Notes under the pieces: model-generated
Database searches by the model: none
Told to the model about the DNA's origin: nothing
What the model saw: the letters and a program-made list of their open reading frames with translations, nothing else
Shown here: positions 8,281 through 16,951 of the stretch, piece after piece
Layout of the letters: the number at the start of each line of letters is the position of its first letter
Position numbering within the stretch: position 1 is the first letter of the stretch
Translations under genes and position numbers: made by a program
DNA from: CALBZH01 sp964538515
GTDB taxonomy: Bacteria; Desulfobacterota; Syntrophobacteria; Syntrophobacterales; Syntrophobacteraceae
Reading direction: 5' to 3'
DNA length: 52,564 nt
Assembly (NCBI GenBank): GCA_964538515.1
Contig: CAZIEW010000033.1
Coordinates: 1 to 52,564, forward strand

Positions 8281-10245
8281 TCACGCCGGTCTGACCACCC
8301 TCAGCCTGTTGTTGACGTCCGATTGGAAACGAGTGAACGTGACGGTGTCGACCTTGGTCTGAAGCGATTCGTTGACCGCCGTGCTGAAGACCTTGAAGGT
8401 AGCCGTGTCGACTTTGCTCCTCAGCGCCAGGGTGAGGTCGCTTTGGAGCCGGGTCAGGTCGCTGGTATCCGCTTTGGTCGACAGAGCGTTCTTCACCTCG
8501 GTCTGATACTGGCTGAACTGGGTCACCTCCAGCTTGGTGCTCAGAGACTGCTCCATGGAGCCCCGGAGTGCCTCCAGGGCGGTCTTGTCGGCCTTGCCGG
8601 CCAGGGTGGCATTGGTCCGGCTCATCCCGGCATCAAAAACATCGGTTCCCACCTTCTTGTTGAGCCTGTCGTTGACATCGATCTGGAACCGTTCGAAGGT
8701 CACGTTGTCCACCTTGGTCCCCAGAGCCGTATTGACTTCGGTTCGATAACTGTCGAACGTTGCTCGATCCACCTTGGTGGCCAAGGCTTGGGCAAGCTCG
8801 GTTTTCCCGACCTTCTCCTGCACCTGCCTTTCCACGCCGCCGATTCTGTCCCCGATCAGTCGGAGGTTTTCGTTCACCGCGGCGGCCAGGTTTTGGAGGT
8901 TCATCAGATCGGCTTTGGTGGCCAGGGAGCTTTCCATTTTGGACTGAAAGGTGGTGAGCGCCGATGCATCCGCTTTCAGGCTCAGGGCGCTTCTTGTCTC
9001 CGTCCTCAATCCCTCCAGCGCGGTCACGTCCGCTTTACCCTTCAAGGATCCTTCCGTCTCGCGTCGAAATCCTTCCAGGGCGGAGAGATCGGCTTTTCCG
9101 GCCACTGCGCCGGCAAGCTCGGTCCTGCCGGGCTTGTCGAGCAGCTGACTCTCGATTCCGCTGAGTTGATCTCGGATGGGGCCCAGGTTGGTGGTCTCGA
9201 TTTGATGGATGGCAGTGCTCAGATCCTTCTTGAGCTCGGTGCGTGCCTGCCCCAAGCCGCTGAGGACGCTTACCCCCGCATGTTCGAGGGTTCCGGAGGC
9301 TGCCTGCAAGGGGGCGAAGAGACTTGCACGGGCTTCCAGCGGCAGGTCACCGATGGAGGTTTGGAGGAAACCGCCGATGGCGGCCTGCGAAACCTTTCGG
9401 CCTGCGATCTCCCCGAGCAGCCCCCGTTGGCCGTTCACGTAGTCCCGGATGCGGTCGTAAACCGTCTCAACCAGCCTCCCCGTGTCTTTCTCAAGGTCCT
9501 TGATCCAGATCAAGTCTCGATCCAGCCGGCTCTCCGCGCTTGCCAGGTCGAGGTGTGCCTGCAGGAGCGGCCCGAGCCAGTCCTTGAACTGCAGTGTCAG
9601 GGCGGCCGTCCCCCAAACCGAGGAGGGGACGTTATCCGCCGCCTCGTCGTCCCGGACATAAGCCACGACGGTGGCATCCAGATAGCGCCAGCGCGCCATG
9701 TGGTCGTGGGTGTTGACCGTTTCCATGGCCCTGCGTTGAAAATCTCTGAGATAAATGTCCACCGCTCTCCGGAAATGGACGTTGGCCTCCCAGCGGTACT
9801 GCCTCGCCAGCTCCAGAAACCCTTTCAGATCCTCCCCAGGGGTTGGCGCCGTGGGGTCGAGGCGCCGAAGCATGGATTCAAGCGCGGAAGACTGCACATC
9901 CCAGAGCTCTTCGGAGGTGTCGGGGAGATGGGTGAGGCGGATCGTCCCGTCCACCCCGGTTCGAGCCGTAACCGTTTTAGCTTCCTGAGTGCTGAATCCG
10001 TCGGAACAGCGCAGTTTGCCCCACGAGGCCGAAAACGTCATCGGCGCATCTCCCTTGGGGGTGCGGCCGGATGCGTCGGCAACGGTCGCTATCACGGTTA
10101 CCGGCTGCCCCAGAAATGTGCTCGCTTGAACGGGGTGGAGCGTGACCCGGTGGCACTTGCCGATGGTCAGCTTGAGCTCGTCGACCGTTTCTCGAAGGCT
10201 CCGGATTTCCTGCAGAAGCTCCAGGTAGGAGCCTGTCTCTCCCAT
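8281..10245 (-). CDS. tail-fibre-like protein with two blocks of 20-residue coiled-coil repeats
   Basis: A 654-residue protein. Residues about 1-35 are a short helix. Residues about 35-230 form a beta/alpha domain shared with the next gene upstream (conserved SWGKL...GFST, WRYLDATVVAYVRDD and LQFKDWLGP, matching TWGQL...GFES, WRDYRSTVLAFVKAD and ITFRDWISP there). Residues about 230-370 are helical. The remainder is a repeat array in which units begin K-A/V-D and recur every 20 residues, in two blocks of four and eight units. Each block is preceded by a related header (KPGRTELAGAVAG and KVGKTELAQALAT). Such arrays form trimeric coiled-coil shafts in phage fibres. The start is the ATG at 10245 with GGAGG five bases upstream. 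As a fibre it would recognise the target surface. Function is inferred from repeat type and position. Confidence 0.72.
   Translation of the reverse strand: MGETGSYLELLQEIRSLRETVDELKLTIGKCHRVTLHPVQASTFLGQPVTVIATVADASGRTPKGDAPMTFSASWGKLRCSDGFSTQEAKTVTARTGVDGTIRLTHLPDTSEELWDVQSSALESMLRRLDPTAPTPGEDLKGFLELARQYRWEANVHFRRAVDIYLRDFQRRAMETVNTHDHMARWRYLDATVVAYVRDDEAADNVPSSVWGTAALTLQFKDWLGPLLQAHLDLASAESRLDRDLIWIKDLEKDTGRLVETVYDRIRDYVNGQRGLLGEIAGRKVSQAAIGGFLQTSIGDLPLEARASLFAPLQAASGTLEHAGVSVLSGLGQARTELKKDLSTAIHQIETTNLGPIRDQLSGIESQLLDKPGRTELAGAVAGKADLSALEGFRRETEGSLKGKADVTALEGLRTETRSALSLKADASALTTFQSKMESSLATKADLMNLQNLAAAVNENLRLIGDRIGGVERQVQEKVGKTELAQALATKVDRATFDSYRTEVNTALGTKVDNVTFERFQIDVNDRLNKKVGTDVFDAGMSRTNATLAGKADKTALEALRGSMEQSLSTKLEVTQFSQYQTEVKNALSTKADTSDLTRLQSDLTLALRSKVDTATFKVFSTAVNESLQTKVDTVTFTRFQSDVNNRLRVVRPA
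8296..9096 (-). repeat. coding tandem repeats, 60-bp (20-residue) period
   Basis: Within the fibre-like gene, four units run from K at 9096-9094, then a 47-residue interruption, then eight more units to the C terminus. The unit is roughly K-[AV]-D-x3-[LF]-x10-L-x2. The period of 20 residues is not a multiple of seven, implying a regular skip in the coiled coil or a non-heptad trimeric fold. Confidence 0.8.
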
Positions 10246-10270
10246 GTTCACCTCCCTGGGGAGCGCTTCC

Positions 10271-11836
10271 CTATCTAAACCGCTCCAGGTTGTTCACACG
10301 GTTGGTGAGGCTTTCCACTTCGATGAGCTTTGTCCGCACGCTGGTGGGATCCAAGTCGCGAAGCACCTCGACTTTCTGGGAAACGGTGGCGAGATCCGAT
10401 CTCAGCCGTTGGATCTCGCCGCCCTCGGCGATGGTGGCATCCATCCGGCCCCCGAGGGAGCTCACCGAGGTCTTGAGCTGAACCACCTCTCCGGAAATTC
10501 CGCTAAAGCTCTGCTGAACCGTTTGCAATTGCTGCTGCAGCGTGGAAAGCCCCTGCTTGATCACTTCCACGCCGGTGTCAGCCTGGACGGCCGTGGCGGT
10601 GAAGACCTCGAAGGCAACCTGTTGGTCCTCCGGGCCGAAACCGGCCGCCTGGGCGCTTTCGAGGCTTTGCTGGATGCTGACGGCGTTTCGCACCGACTTG
10701 GTCAGTGTGTTCAGGAATTGTGGCGGTTGGGGGACATTGACCTGGGAAAGGGCGGCGTTGATGATCTGGTAATCGCGCTGCTTGCCGATGAGCCCCTTCC
10801 CCGCTACCATCCGATTCACCTCATCCTTGATGAGCCCGACGGATTCGACAAGGTTTCCGGTGACCTTCGGGGTGAGGCGGTCTCGCGCGATGTGCACCGC
10901 CTCGATCGCGATATCCATGTAGTCCAGAGAAATCCAGGGGCTGATCCAATCCCGGAACGTGATTTGGATGGAGCTGACACCCAGACTCTGATCCGGCGTC
11001 CGAGGGTCGTTGTCCGCCTTCACGAACGCCAGGACGGTGGATCGATAATCCCTCCAGCGCGTTCGGAAAGGAGGGACGATCTTCCCGGTGACCGCCGGTG
11101 CGTTTTTCATGAAATAGGTGTCCACGTACTGCCGCACGCTGACGGCATCGGTTCGGTCGTATTCCAGGCTCATCATCCGGAATGCGCCGAAGCCTTTCGC
11201 CTCCAAGGGAGTATTGGCTTCGAGGACGGCTTCCGCAAACGACTTGCTCAGCCCCGGTACCCGGGTCGTCAAGGATGCCGCCACCTCGTCTTCCGCCTCG
11301 TCCGTGAAGCCTTCCACGTGATCCGCCCGGAGCCGGACCCTTGCGATTCCCTCCTCGTTGACGCGCACCGTGAGCGTCCGGTCACCCACGCCTCCGAGGC
11401 TCTCAAAACCGGCCACCGGCTTGAGCTGTCCCCATGTGACGACGAAATCGATCCACGGGCGACCAGCCGGGTCTCTCCAGTCGAGCGGTTTTCCCTGCAG
11501 GCTGGTCACGCGGGCCGTCAGCTCCGCGATCTGACCGATGGCATACCGGATCCCGGTTGCTTCGAGGGTTACGCGGTAGTATTGGCCCAGGATCGGCTCG
11601 ATGGAGGCGCGGAAAGCTTCCAGGGATCCCTGCAGTTGAGTCAGCTGTCCCGAGAGGTCCTGGATGGATCCGTTCACGGCGTCGAATTGGGCATTGACGC
11701 TGGCCGTCAATGCGTCGATGCGCTGGTTGACGGCGGCATGGTTGTCTTCCACCGCCGATACCAGGTCGTTCCAATCCTCCGACCGGATGAGCTGGCCCGA
11801 AGACTTGTTTCCCAATTGGTCAACCAATTCACCCAT
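10271..11836 (-). CDS. coiled-coil structural protein, paralogue of the fibre-like protein
   Basis: A 521-residue protein. It opens with a helical segment (about 1-80) containing heptad-like stretches (VNQRIDALTASVNAQ, IQDLSGQLTQLQGS). A domain at about 85-290 is homologous to the N-terminal domain of the downstream fibre-like protein. A C-terminal coiled coil of roughly 110 residues follows (QGLSTLQQQLQTVQQ through ESLTNRVNNLE). It lacks the 20-residue repeats. ATG 11836 is preceded by GGAAAG and the gene overlaps the 3' end of the tail protein I gene by 8 bp, so the two are probably translationally coupled. A likely role is an adaptor or collar that attaches the fibre to the baseplate, or a second fibre. 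This is inferred from paralogy and gene order. Confidence 0.65.
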   Translation of the reverse strand: MGELVDQLGNKSSGQLIRSEDWNDLVSAVEDNHAAVNQRIDALTASVNAQFDAVNGSIQDLSGQLTQLQGSLEAFRASIEPILGQYYRVTLEATGIRYAIGQIAELTARVTSLQGKPLDWRDPAGRPWIDFVVTWGQLKPVAGFESLGGVGDRTLTVRVNEEGIARVRLRADHVEGFTDEAEDEVAASLTTRVPGLSKSFAEAVLEANTPLEAKGFGAFRMMSLEYDRTDAVSVRQYVDTYFMKNAPAVTGKIVPPFRTRWRDYRSTVLAFVKADNDPRTPDQSLGVSSIQITFRDWISPWISLDYMDIAIEAVHIARDRLTPKVTGNLVESVGLIKDEVNRMVAGKGLIGKQRDYQIINAALSQVNVPQPPQFLNTLTKSVRNAVSIQQSLESAQAAGFGPEDQQVAFEVFTATAVQADTGVEVIKQGLSTLQQQLQTVQQSFSGISGEVVQLKTSVSSLGGRMDATIAEGGEIQRLRSDLATVSQKVEVLRDLDPTSVRTKLIEVESLTNRVNNLERFR

Positions 11837-14324
11837 TGTCTTTCCCTTTCACGATTTCCTCTTCGAACGCCAGGAGGACACGGCTTCCCGCCGGCCTCAC
11901 TTGCTGGATGGATTGCCAGACCCGGTCGAGGATGGCCGGATCGATCCGCTCGTCGGGGGCGCGCCGCTTCAGGCGAACCAGCAGGGTCATGGGGGCTTCC
12001 TCTTCCCATTCGAGCCAGACGCGGGCTGCGGGTCGGTAACCGTACACCGCTTCGTCGAAATTGCTCGAAGGAGGTGGCGCTTCGAGGCTCCAACGGCCTT
12101 CGCCCGCCGCGTCCAGATCCTCGGGGGGAGGAAGCAACCGCCCTTCGATGGTCCAGGCCGGACGATCCAAAGGCTCCGGGAGTGCTTCGGGCTCAAGTGA
12201 AAGATAGCGCCACGTGCTCAACCCCGGGGGGATTCGCGGGATCGCGGGGATCCCGCCATCCACGAGGCGCTCCTCACTCGGCTTGCATCGCATCCGAAGC
12301 GTGTCCCTCGCAACGGGCCTCGTGGGCGAGAAGGTCGTGCCGTCCCATTGGCCGAGATCCGCATCCACCGAATCGGTCCAGCAGACCGAGCGCACAGCGG
12401 GGGCCGGGATGGTGCGAGGCGCCGTCCGGTAATCTTCCCAATCCAGGCTTGCTTCACCCAAACGCTGCCATTGGGCTCGACTGCGCTGAAAGCGCCAGGT
12501 CCCCCTCGGTCGGGCCGGACCGTCGTAAAGGGTGTCCGCACGTCCCAGGGGGATCCATGCGTCGGAGACATGGTGCCACCAGTCTCGGCCATCGTATCGG
12601 AACAGCCCGCGGTCCGTGCAGAACCAGACCATGCCTCGTGCATCCTCCTCGATGGCGGTCACCTCGCCCGTGGTCAGGTCCGGGAACGCTTCCAGCACCG
12701 TTGTGTAAGTGAGGCTCCGGGCGGGCTTGGCCATGCTTCGCGCAAATCCGCGCTCGGTCACCGTCTCGAGCGAGGAGCTCTCGCTGACGGGCCGAGCCCT
12801 GTAACGAGCGATGCCGCGCTCGGTGCCGATCCAAAGCGATGCGTCGCGGCCACGGTGGACGGCCTTCACGCCCGGCAGTCCCACTTGGTCCCCGGGAGGC
12901 AGGCTCCCCGGGGAAAACCGCTGCCAGTCAGGCTCCTGCTCCGTGTGCGCCAGTCCCGAGTACCAGTACCAGTGGTCCGAGAAGGGCTGAAACTGAAACA
13001 GGCCCAGGGTGGTACCAAAGGTCAGTGCTCCCGTTTTGTCCTCATGGATCCCATAGACAGCGGTATCCGCGAGCTCGGTCGACAGAATTTCACCGTGCTC
13101 CCCCAGACGAAAGGCACCTTCCGTTGTGCCGACCCACCACCGACCGTCGGAGGCTTTGAGAACGGATTGCACGGCCTGGCCTTGGAGCTCGGGAACGGGT
13201 ACGGCCCCGAAGGGGGCTCCTTCCTCCGGGAAAAGATCCATGCGAAACAGTCCCGTGGCGGTTCCGATCAGAAGATCCGGTCCGTCTTCCGCAAGGCAGG
13301 CGACCGCTGGCAGATCAGCCATCGCTCGGCTCCAGCCCATTCCGTTGTGGCGCCACAGCTCCCCCGCTCCGTCCGGGTTGGCCGCCACCCACAACATGCG
13401 GTCGCCGGACTGAAGAATCGCCGTGATCCGCGCTTCAGGGGCGCCATCCACCGGCATCCACGGACCCGGCGCCGTGGGGTCCGCTCCCGATGTCGATGTC
13501 GGAAGGGATTGGGCGCGCAGGAGTCCTTCTTCGGTCGCGAGCCAGGACAACCCGGCCGGCCGCAGGCGGAGCGTGTCACCCGGTGCAACGGTTTGCAGAG
13601 ACGCGATTCCGAGGCGCGGTTTGCCGCCCCCCGCCGAGTAAAGCTCAATCAATGGGCGGTCCGTGGGGTCGACCAACCCCGCTTCAGGTGCCACCCCCTG
13701 GATGTACACCGTCGGTGCCGCGGGTCTCAGACCTTCGTTCACAAGGCTCCATCGCATGAGCGGCCCGACCATCTCCAAAGGCTCCCCCCTGGCTTTCACC
13801 TGGATGGACCGGCGTCCCCCGGGAGCAAGCTCCTCCACCCAAAACGGCCTGTCACGCAGCTCCTGGGGACCAGTCGCCTCCACGGGCAGCTGTGCCTCGA
13901 CCATGCTCCGCAAGGCATCAACGGTCCCCAGCCCATTGCGGTACAGAGCTACGATGCGGCTGACCCGCGTCCAGTAGTCTTCGACCCGCTCCCGCAGGGG
14001 AGGTGGCTCTTCCCAGGGAGGGAGAGCCAAAAGTCCGGCCACTCGTGCGAGATCCCGGATGTAAGGGAAAGAAAGCAGCTCCGGGTCGTTGGATCGAGGA
14101 ACCGGCTGTCCGTTGAGCTCGCGCACTCGCATGAAGAAAGGGTTGTAGAGGGCTCGATCGGCAAAGCCGAACCAGTGCGATTGAAGCACGTCGCTCGCGT
14201 CCCGGCCCGCTTCATCAAGCGCCCTCGCCACCGCCCTCAAGAGCAGAGTCAGCAGCCCGTCGTCGCCGTTCTCCGGGCGGTAGAGTGATGGAAGCCGGTC
14301 GCGAAGGTCCTCGAATCTAGGCAT
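11829..14324 (-). CDS. tail protein I-like baseplate protein with inserted beta-propeller
   Basis: An 831-residue protein. Residues about 1-190 resemble phage tail protein I / Afp12-like baseplate proteins (opening LRDRLPSLYRPEN; a long helical part ending RNGLGTVDALRSMVEAQLP). From about 260 to 600 come repeated short blades of the kind seen in two-component-regulator propellers, for example WWVGTTEGAFRL, LWIGTERGIARY and MVWFCTDRGLFRYDG. C-terminal beta-rich sequence returns to tail-like character (RVWLEWEEEAPMTLLVRLKRR). GGAGG lies upstream of ATG 14324. It overlaps baseplate J upstream and the coiled-coil gene downstream by 8 bp each. Canonical protein I is about 200 residues, so the propeller is a large addition. 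It could decorate the baseplate rim and mediate binding to a target or a host membrane. Confidence 0.72.
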   Translation of the reverse strand: MPRFEDLRDRLPSLYRPENGDDGLLTLLLRAVARALDEAGRDASDVLQSHWFGFADRALYNPFFMRVRELNGQPVPRSNDPELLSFPYIRDLARVAGLLALPPWEEPPPLRERVEDYWTRVSRIVALYRNGLGTVDALRSMVEAQLPVEATGPQELRDRPFWVEELAPGGRRSIQVKARGEPLEMVGPLMRWSLVNEGLRPAAPTVYIQGVAPEAGLVDPTDRPLIELYSAGGGKPRLGIASLQTVAPGDTLRLRPAGLSWLATEEGLLRAQSLPTSTSGADPTAPGPWMPVDGAPEARITAILQSGDRMLWVAANPDGAGELWRHNGMGWSRAMADLPAVACLAEDGPDLLIGTATGLFRMDLFPEEGAPFGAVPVPELQGQAVQSVLKASDGRWWVGTTEGAFRLGEHGEILSTELADTAVYGIHEDKTGALTFGTTLGLFQFQPFSDHWYWYSGLAHTEQEPDWQRFSPGSLPPGDQVGLPGVKAVHRGRDASLWIGTERGIARYRARPVSESSSLETVTERGFARSMAKPARSLTYTTVLEAFPDLTTGEVTAIEEDARGMVWFCTDRGLFRYDGRDWWHHVSDAWIPLGRADTLYDGPARPRGTWRFQRSRAQWQRLGEASLDWEDYRTAPRTIPAPAVRSVCWTDSVDADLGQWDGTTFSPTRPVARDTLRMRCKPSEERLVDGGIPAIPRIPPGLSTWRYLSLEPEALPEPLDRPAWTIEGRLLPPPEDLDAAGEGRWSLEAPPPSSNFDEAVYGYRPAARVWLEWEEEAPMTLLVRLKRRAPDERIDPAILDRVWQSIQQVRPAGSRVLLAFEEEIVKGKDNG

Positions 14325-16083
14325 CTGCGGCCTCCGGCTGGATCTCGACGCTCGCCAGGGACAGTCGCTCGAAGGGCGTCAGAATATACGCATCGGTGGA
14401 CGCGGACAGAATGCGGCTCAGCCCGCTTTCGAGGGTGATGATGAACCGCACCGTGTACGGACTTACCGACGTCTCGGTTGGCAGATCCGGCGGAGCCCCG
14501 GCCAGAGCGGCGGCATCGTAGGAATCGAGGGGCTCCCCGGGCTTGTTTGGCAGGGGAATGGTCCGGAGCAGCTTCCCAAAGGAAACGGTCCTGAAGGCTT
14601 CGGCGGTCTCCTCGCTGGCGCTCAGAGTGTCCAGGTAGCTGAGCGTCTGAGTCAATGCGGCCTGGATGCCCGTGCGGTCCGGGGGGGCATCGGTAGCGGG
14701 AAAAGACACCGTGACGCTCACGATCGAAGGCAGGCTGGGGTCCGCAATCTGCAGCTCGCCCAGCACGGTGGGAAAGCCGGTGATCGCGAGCAGCCCGCCT
14801 TCGCGGTCGAGCACGTCTTGCCCGGTATCGGCAAGAGTCGCCCGGACAATCCGGAGATCCTCGACCCCGGGAACACTCATGGCAGCCGCGACGATCCGGT
14901 TCAGACTTCCCGCTTCCCTGGCCGGAAGCCTGGCGAAGTAGTCCTGGATGTTCTCGCGAACGCTGTGCTGCAGGGCTCGGAGGTCTTCCTGAAGCAGGCC
15001 CTGGGTTGTGGTGAGGCGAATTCCGAGATCCACCTTCTTGGGGGCGACCACGCCTTTGAGCGTCACCACGACTCCGGCCGGTCTGCTGTCGTGGATGGCG
15101 TCGAGGAGGCGCTGCTGCAGCTCGGGCGGCAGGGATTCCGCGTGGGGCGTGATTTCGAGGCGTCCCGGCACACCAGCCACCTCCTCGATGTCGGCCGTGA
15201 TCCCCTGCCTGGAGATCGCCTGCCTGATGGCCCCTAACGTCGCTCGCTCACTGCCGTGCAGGAAGCTCTTCGCCCGTGCGCGGAGCTCCTCGTCCGTTTC
15301 GGACTGTGCGGAAATGGCCGTAGGCGACGGGTTGTTCACACTCGAAATGCCCGTGATCGGAACGGGGAGTACCGTGAGGGACCCCGCAGGCACGGGATCG
15401 TTTGCTTCCAGGTCCCTTGCCGAGGCTCGAATGATGCTCTGCCCCTCCAACAGGGTGACCGTTTCGGTGGTTTCGTACTCGACGTTGCCGTCCACGGTGA
15501 TCACCCTGGTTCCCGAGGGGATGGTGACGATGCCGCGGCTTCCGGGGGAGCGCGTGAATTCGATGTCGCCGACAGGTCGGCCTCCGTCGATGCGCGTGAC
15601 GCCGAGCAGCGCCACCACGTTGTCCAGGGACCGACCGGTTGCCGTGTCCACGAAGCCCGACTGGTAGATCACTTCCAGCTGAGCATAGAGTCGTGCGATC
15701 TCAAGGGCGATGGTCTCGGCCAAGGTCCGAGCGACGCTGCCCGTGTGGATGTCCGTGAGAACCGACTGGGAGGTCTTTCCATAATAATTGATCTGGACGA
15801 GGGTTCCCGGATCCGGCAGTTGCGCGCCCTCTTGCCACTCGATGGTCTGCTGGTCCGGTAGAAGCTTGTAATCCGTGTTCTTTCGGAAGCTCTGGGGCTT
15901 CCCGTCCTTGCTCCCGTAAAGCGAAATGATGTCTCGTGCCGGCGGCTGCTGAAGGAGATGCCGGTAAGGAGGGGTTTTCGCGTCGTCCGGCGGAAAGGGG
16001 TGGGCCTCCGCGGCGATTCCTCCCGTGAGGCTCGTGAGGAGGTTATCGAGAACTTCCGGGTAGGTGCGACGTCTGATGCTCAT
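14317..16083 (-). CDS. baseplate J family protein
   Basis: A 588-residue baseplate wedge protein of the gpJ / Afp11 class, which forms the ring linking hub to fibres and triggers sheath contraction. Family features include the mid-protein stretch around PSGTRVITVDGNVEYETTET and ETDEELRARAKSFLHGS (about 195-275). The following RATLGAIRQAISR and the segment VPGRLEITPHAE are also typical. It begins at ATG 16083, overlapping the gp25 stop by 4 bp. No membrane segment or signal is present. It is longer than the P2 or Mu J proteins (about 300 residues) but close to the size found in injection systems and large contractile phages. The assignment rests on motifs and on its position between gp25 and tail protein I. 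Confidence 0.88.
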   Translation of the reverse strand: MSIRRRTYPEVLDNLLTSLTGGIAAEAHPFPPDDAKTPPYRHLLQQPPARDIISLYGSKDGKPQSFRKNTDYKLLPDQQTIEWQEGAQLPDPGTLVQINYYGKTSQSVLTDIHTGSVARTLAETIALEIARLYAQLEVIYQSGFVDTATGRSLDNVVALLGVTRIDGGRPVGDIEFTRSPGSRGIVTIPSGTRVITVDGNVEYETTETVTLLEGQSIIRASARDLEANDPVPAGSLTVLPVPITGISSVNNPSPTAISAQSETDEELRARAKSFLHGSERATLGAIRQAISRQGITADIEEVAGVPGRLEITPHAESLPPELQQRLLDAIHDSRPAGVVVTLKGVVAPKKVDLGIRLTTTQGLLQEDLRALQHSVRENIQDYFARLPAREAGSLNRIVAAAMSVPGVEDLRIVRATLADTGQDVLDREGGLLAITGFPTVLGELQIADPSLPSIVSVTVSFPATDAPPDRTGIQAALTQTLSYLDTLSASEETAEAFRTVSFGKLLRTIPLPNKPGEPLDSYDAAALAGAPPDLPTETSVSPYTVRFIITLESGLSRILSASTDAYILTPFERLSLASVEIQPEAADA

Positions 16084-16541
16084 GGCTGAAGCTCCAAGGT
16101 GAAGGGGCCGATGGTCACCGTCCGGGATGAGGAAACGGGCTGGACCCGCAGCAGCACATCGACACGGTCACGGGCTCCCTTGGCGGGCTCGACCAGGATA
16201 CTGGACACTTTGGCGATCCTGGGCTCTGCTTTGAGACTTTCCAGGATGAACAGCTTCGCCAGATTGCGGACGGTGGCCGTGTTTTCCCTGCCGATGAGCT
16301 CGTGGAGCCGGGAGCCGTACTCGGGGTGGCCGAGGGGCGCGAGCTCACCCTTGGGCGTGAGGAGTCTCAGCAGCACGGCCTGAGCGAGGTTGTCTCGTCC
16401 GCTCACGGTTCCCATGTCGGTGAACGAGCCCGACCTACCGGGCAGGCGGCGCATTTCGGTTGAAACCTCGTAAACGGGCCTTAGCGCCGATTGGGTGAGC
16501 GTGAGCCGGATGTCGGTGAGCAAGTGGTTGTCTGCTGTCAC
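16080..16541 (-). CDS. gp25/gpW-like baseplate wedge protein
   Basis: A 153-residue gp25-family protein (Afp9/GpW class), an essential wedge component also conserved in type VI secretion. The core ~30-130 has the familiar order: DNLAQAVLLRLLTPKGELAPLGHPEYGSRL in separate short motifs, then ENTATVRNLAKLFILESL and a final beta strand pair. The start is GTG 16541, with GGAGG seven bases upstream; the stop of the preceding PAAR gene lies 3 bp away. Length and motif order agree with the family. Confidence 0.88.
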   Translation of the reverse strand: MTADNHLLTDIRLTLTQSALRPVYEVSTEMRRLPGRSGSFTDMGTVSGRDNLAQAVLLRLLTPKGELAPLGHPEYGSRLHELIGRENTATVRNLAKLFILESLKAEPRIAKVSSILVEPAKGARDRVDVLLRVQPVSSSRTVTIGPFTLELQP

Positions 16542-16544
16542 GGG

Positions 16545-16940
16545 TCAGCCTCCGATGCAAACGGTGCCCGCGGCCACCACAGTGCCTGCAGGCAGGTCGG
16601 CGGGATCGTTGCACGTGAGTGCCGTGTCGCCATTGCGGGCGGCCGGCTTTCCGTTGATAAGCACCGAGCTGCTGCCCATCTGGATCATCGCCTGGTTGGA
16701 CGGCGGCTTCTGAAAAGGACCCCCTTGAGGCACGTGCGACGGCATGTTGGTGGCGGTGCTGCCCTGTATGGCGGCCGGTTTTCCGTCGATATTCACGTCG
16801 CTGCTCAGCCCTCCGTCGATCTGGCCGGCGAAGGGATGGGGCAGTGGAGTCGGAACGGGACCTCCCGGAGAAGGGATCATGACGATGTGGGTGTCGGTGG
16901 CGATGACCTGATCACCCTGCTTGGCAGCCGGTTGTCCCAT
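16545..16940 (-). CDS. PAAR-like spike-tip protein
   Basis: A 131-residue glycine-, proline- and alanine-rich protein (MGQPAAKQGDQV; repeated INGKPAA / IDGKPAA motifs). These are the hallmarks of PAAR / PAAR-like proteins that cap the central spike and pierce the target. Metal-ligand candidates include His residues in the DTHIVM and PLPHPF segments and Cys residues in the last third. No effector extension is present, so any cargo must ride elsewhere. It sits directly after the gpV spike gene, the order expected for spike then tip. ATG 16940 has GAAAGA in front. Confidence 0.85.
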   Translation of the reverse strand: MGQPAAKQGDQVIATDTHIVMIPSPGGPVPTPLPHPFAGQIDGGLSSDVNIDGKPAAIQGSTATNMPSHVPQGGPFQKPPSNQAMIQMGSSSVLINGKPAARNGDTALTCNDPADLPAGTVVAAGTVCIGG

Positions 16941-16951
16941 GGGATCTTTCC

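Noticed and set aside
8296..9096. 60-bp periodic DNA considered as a CRISPR-like or satellite array
   Set aside because: The repeats are in frame, degenerate at the DNA level and explained by 20-residue protein repeats. There are no constant repeats with unique spacers.
8143..14288. Very long plus-strand frames (over 600 codons each) opposite the fibre, coiled-coil and tail protein I genes
   Set aside because: They are antisense shadows produced by high third-position GC. They have no ribosome binding sites, are rich in Arg, Gly, Pro and Ala, and show no motifs, while the minus-strand frames carry clear tail motifs and overlapping starts and stops.
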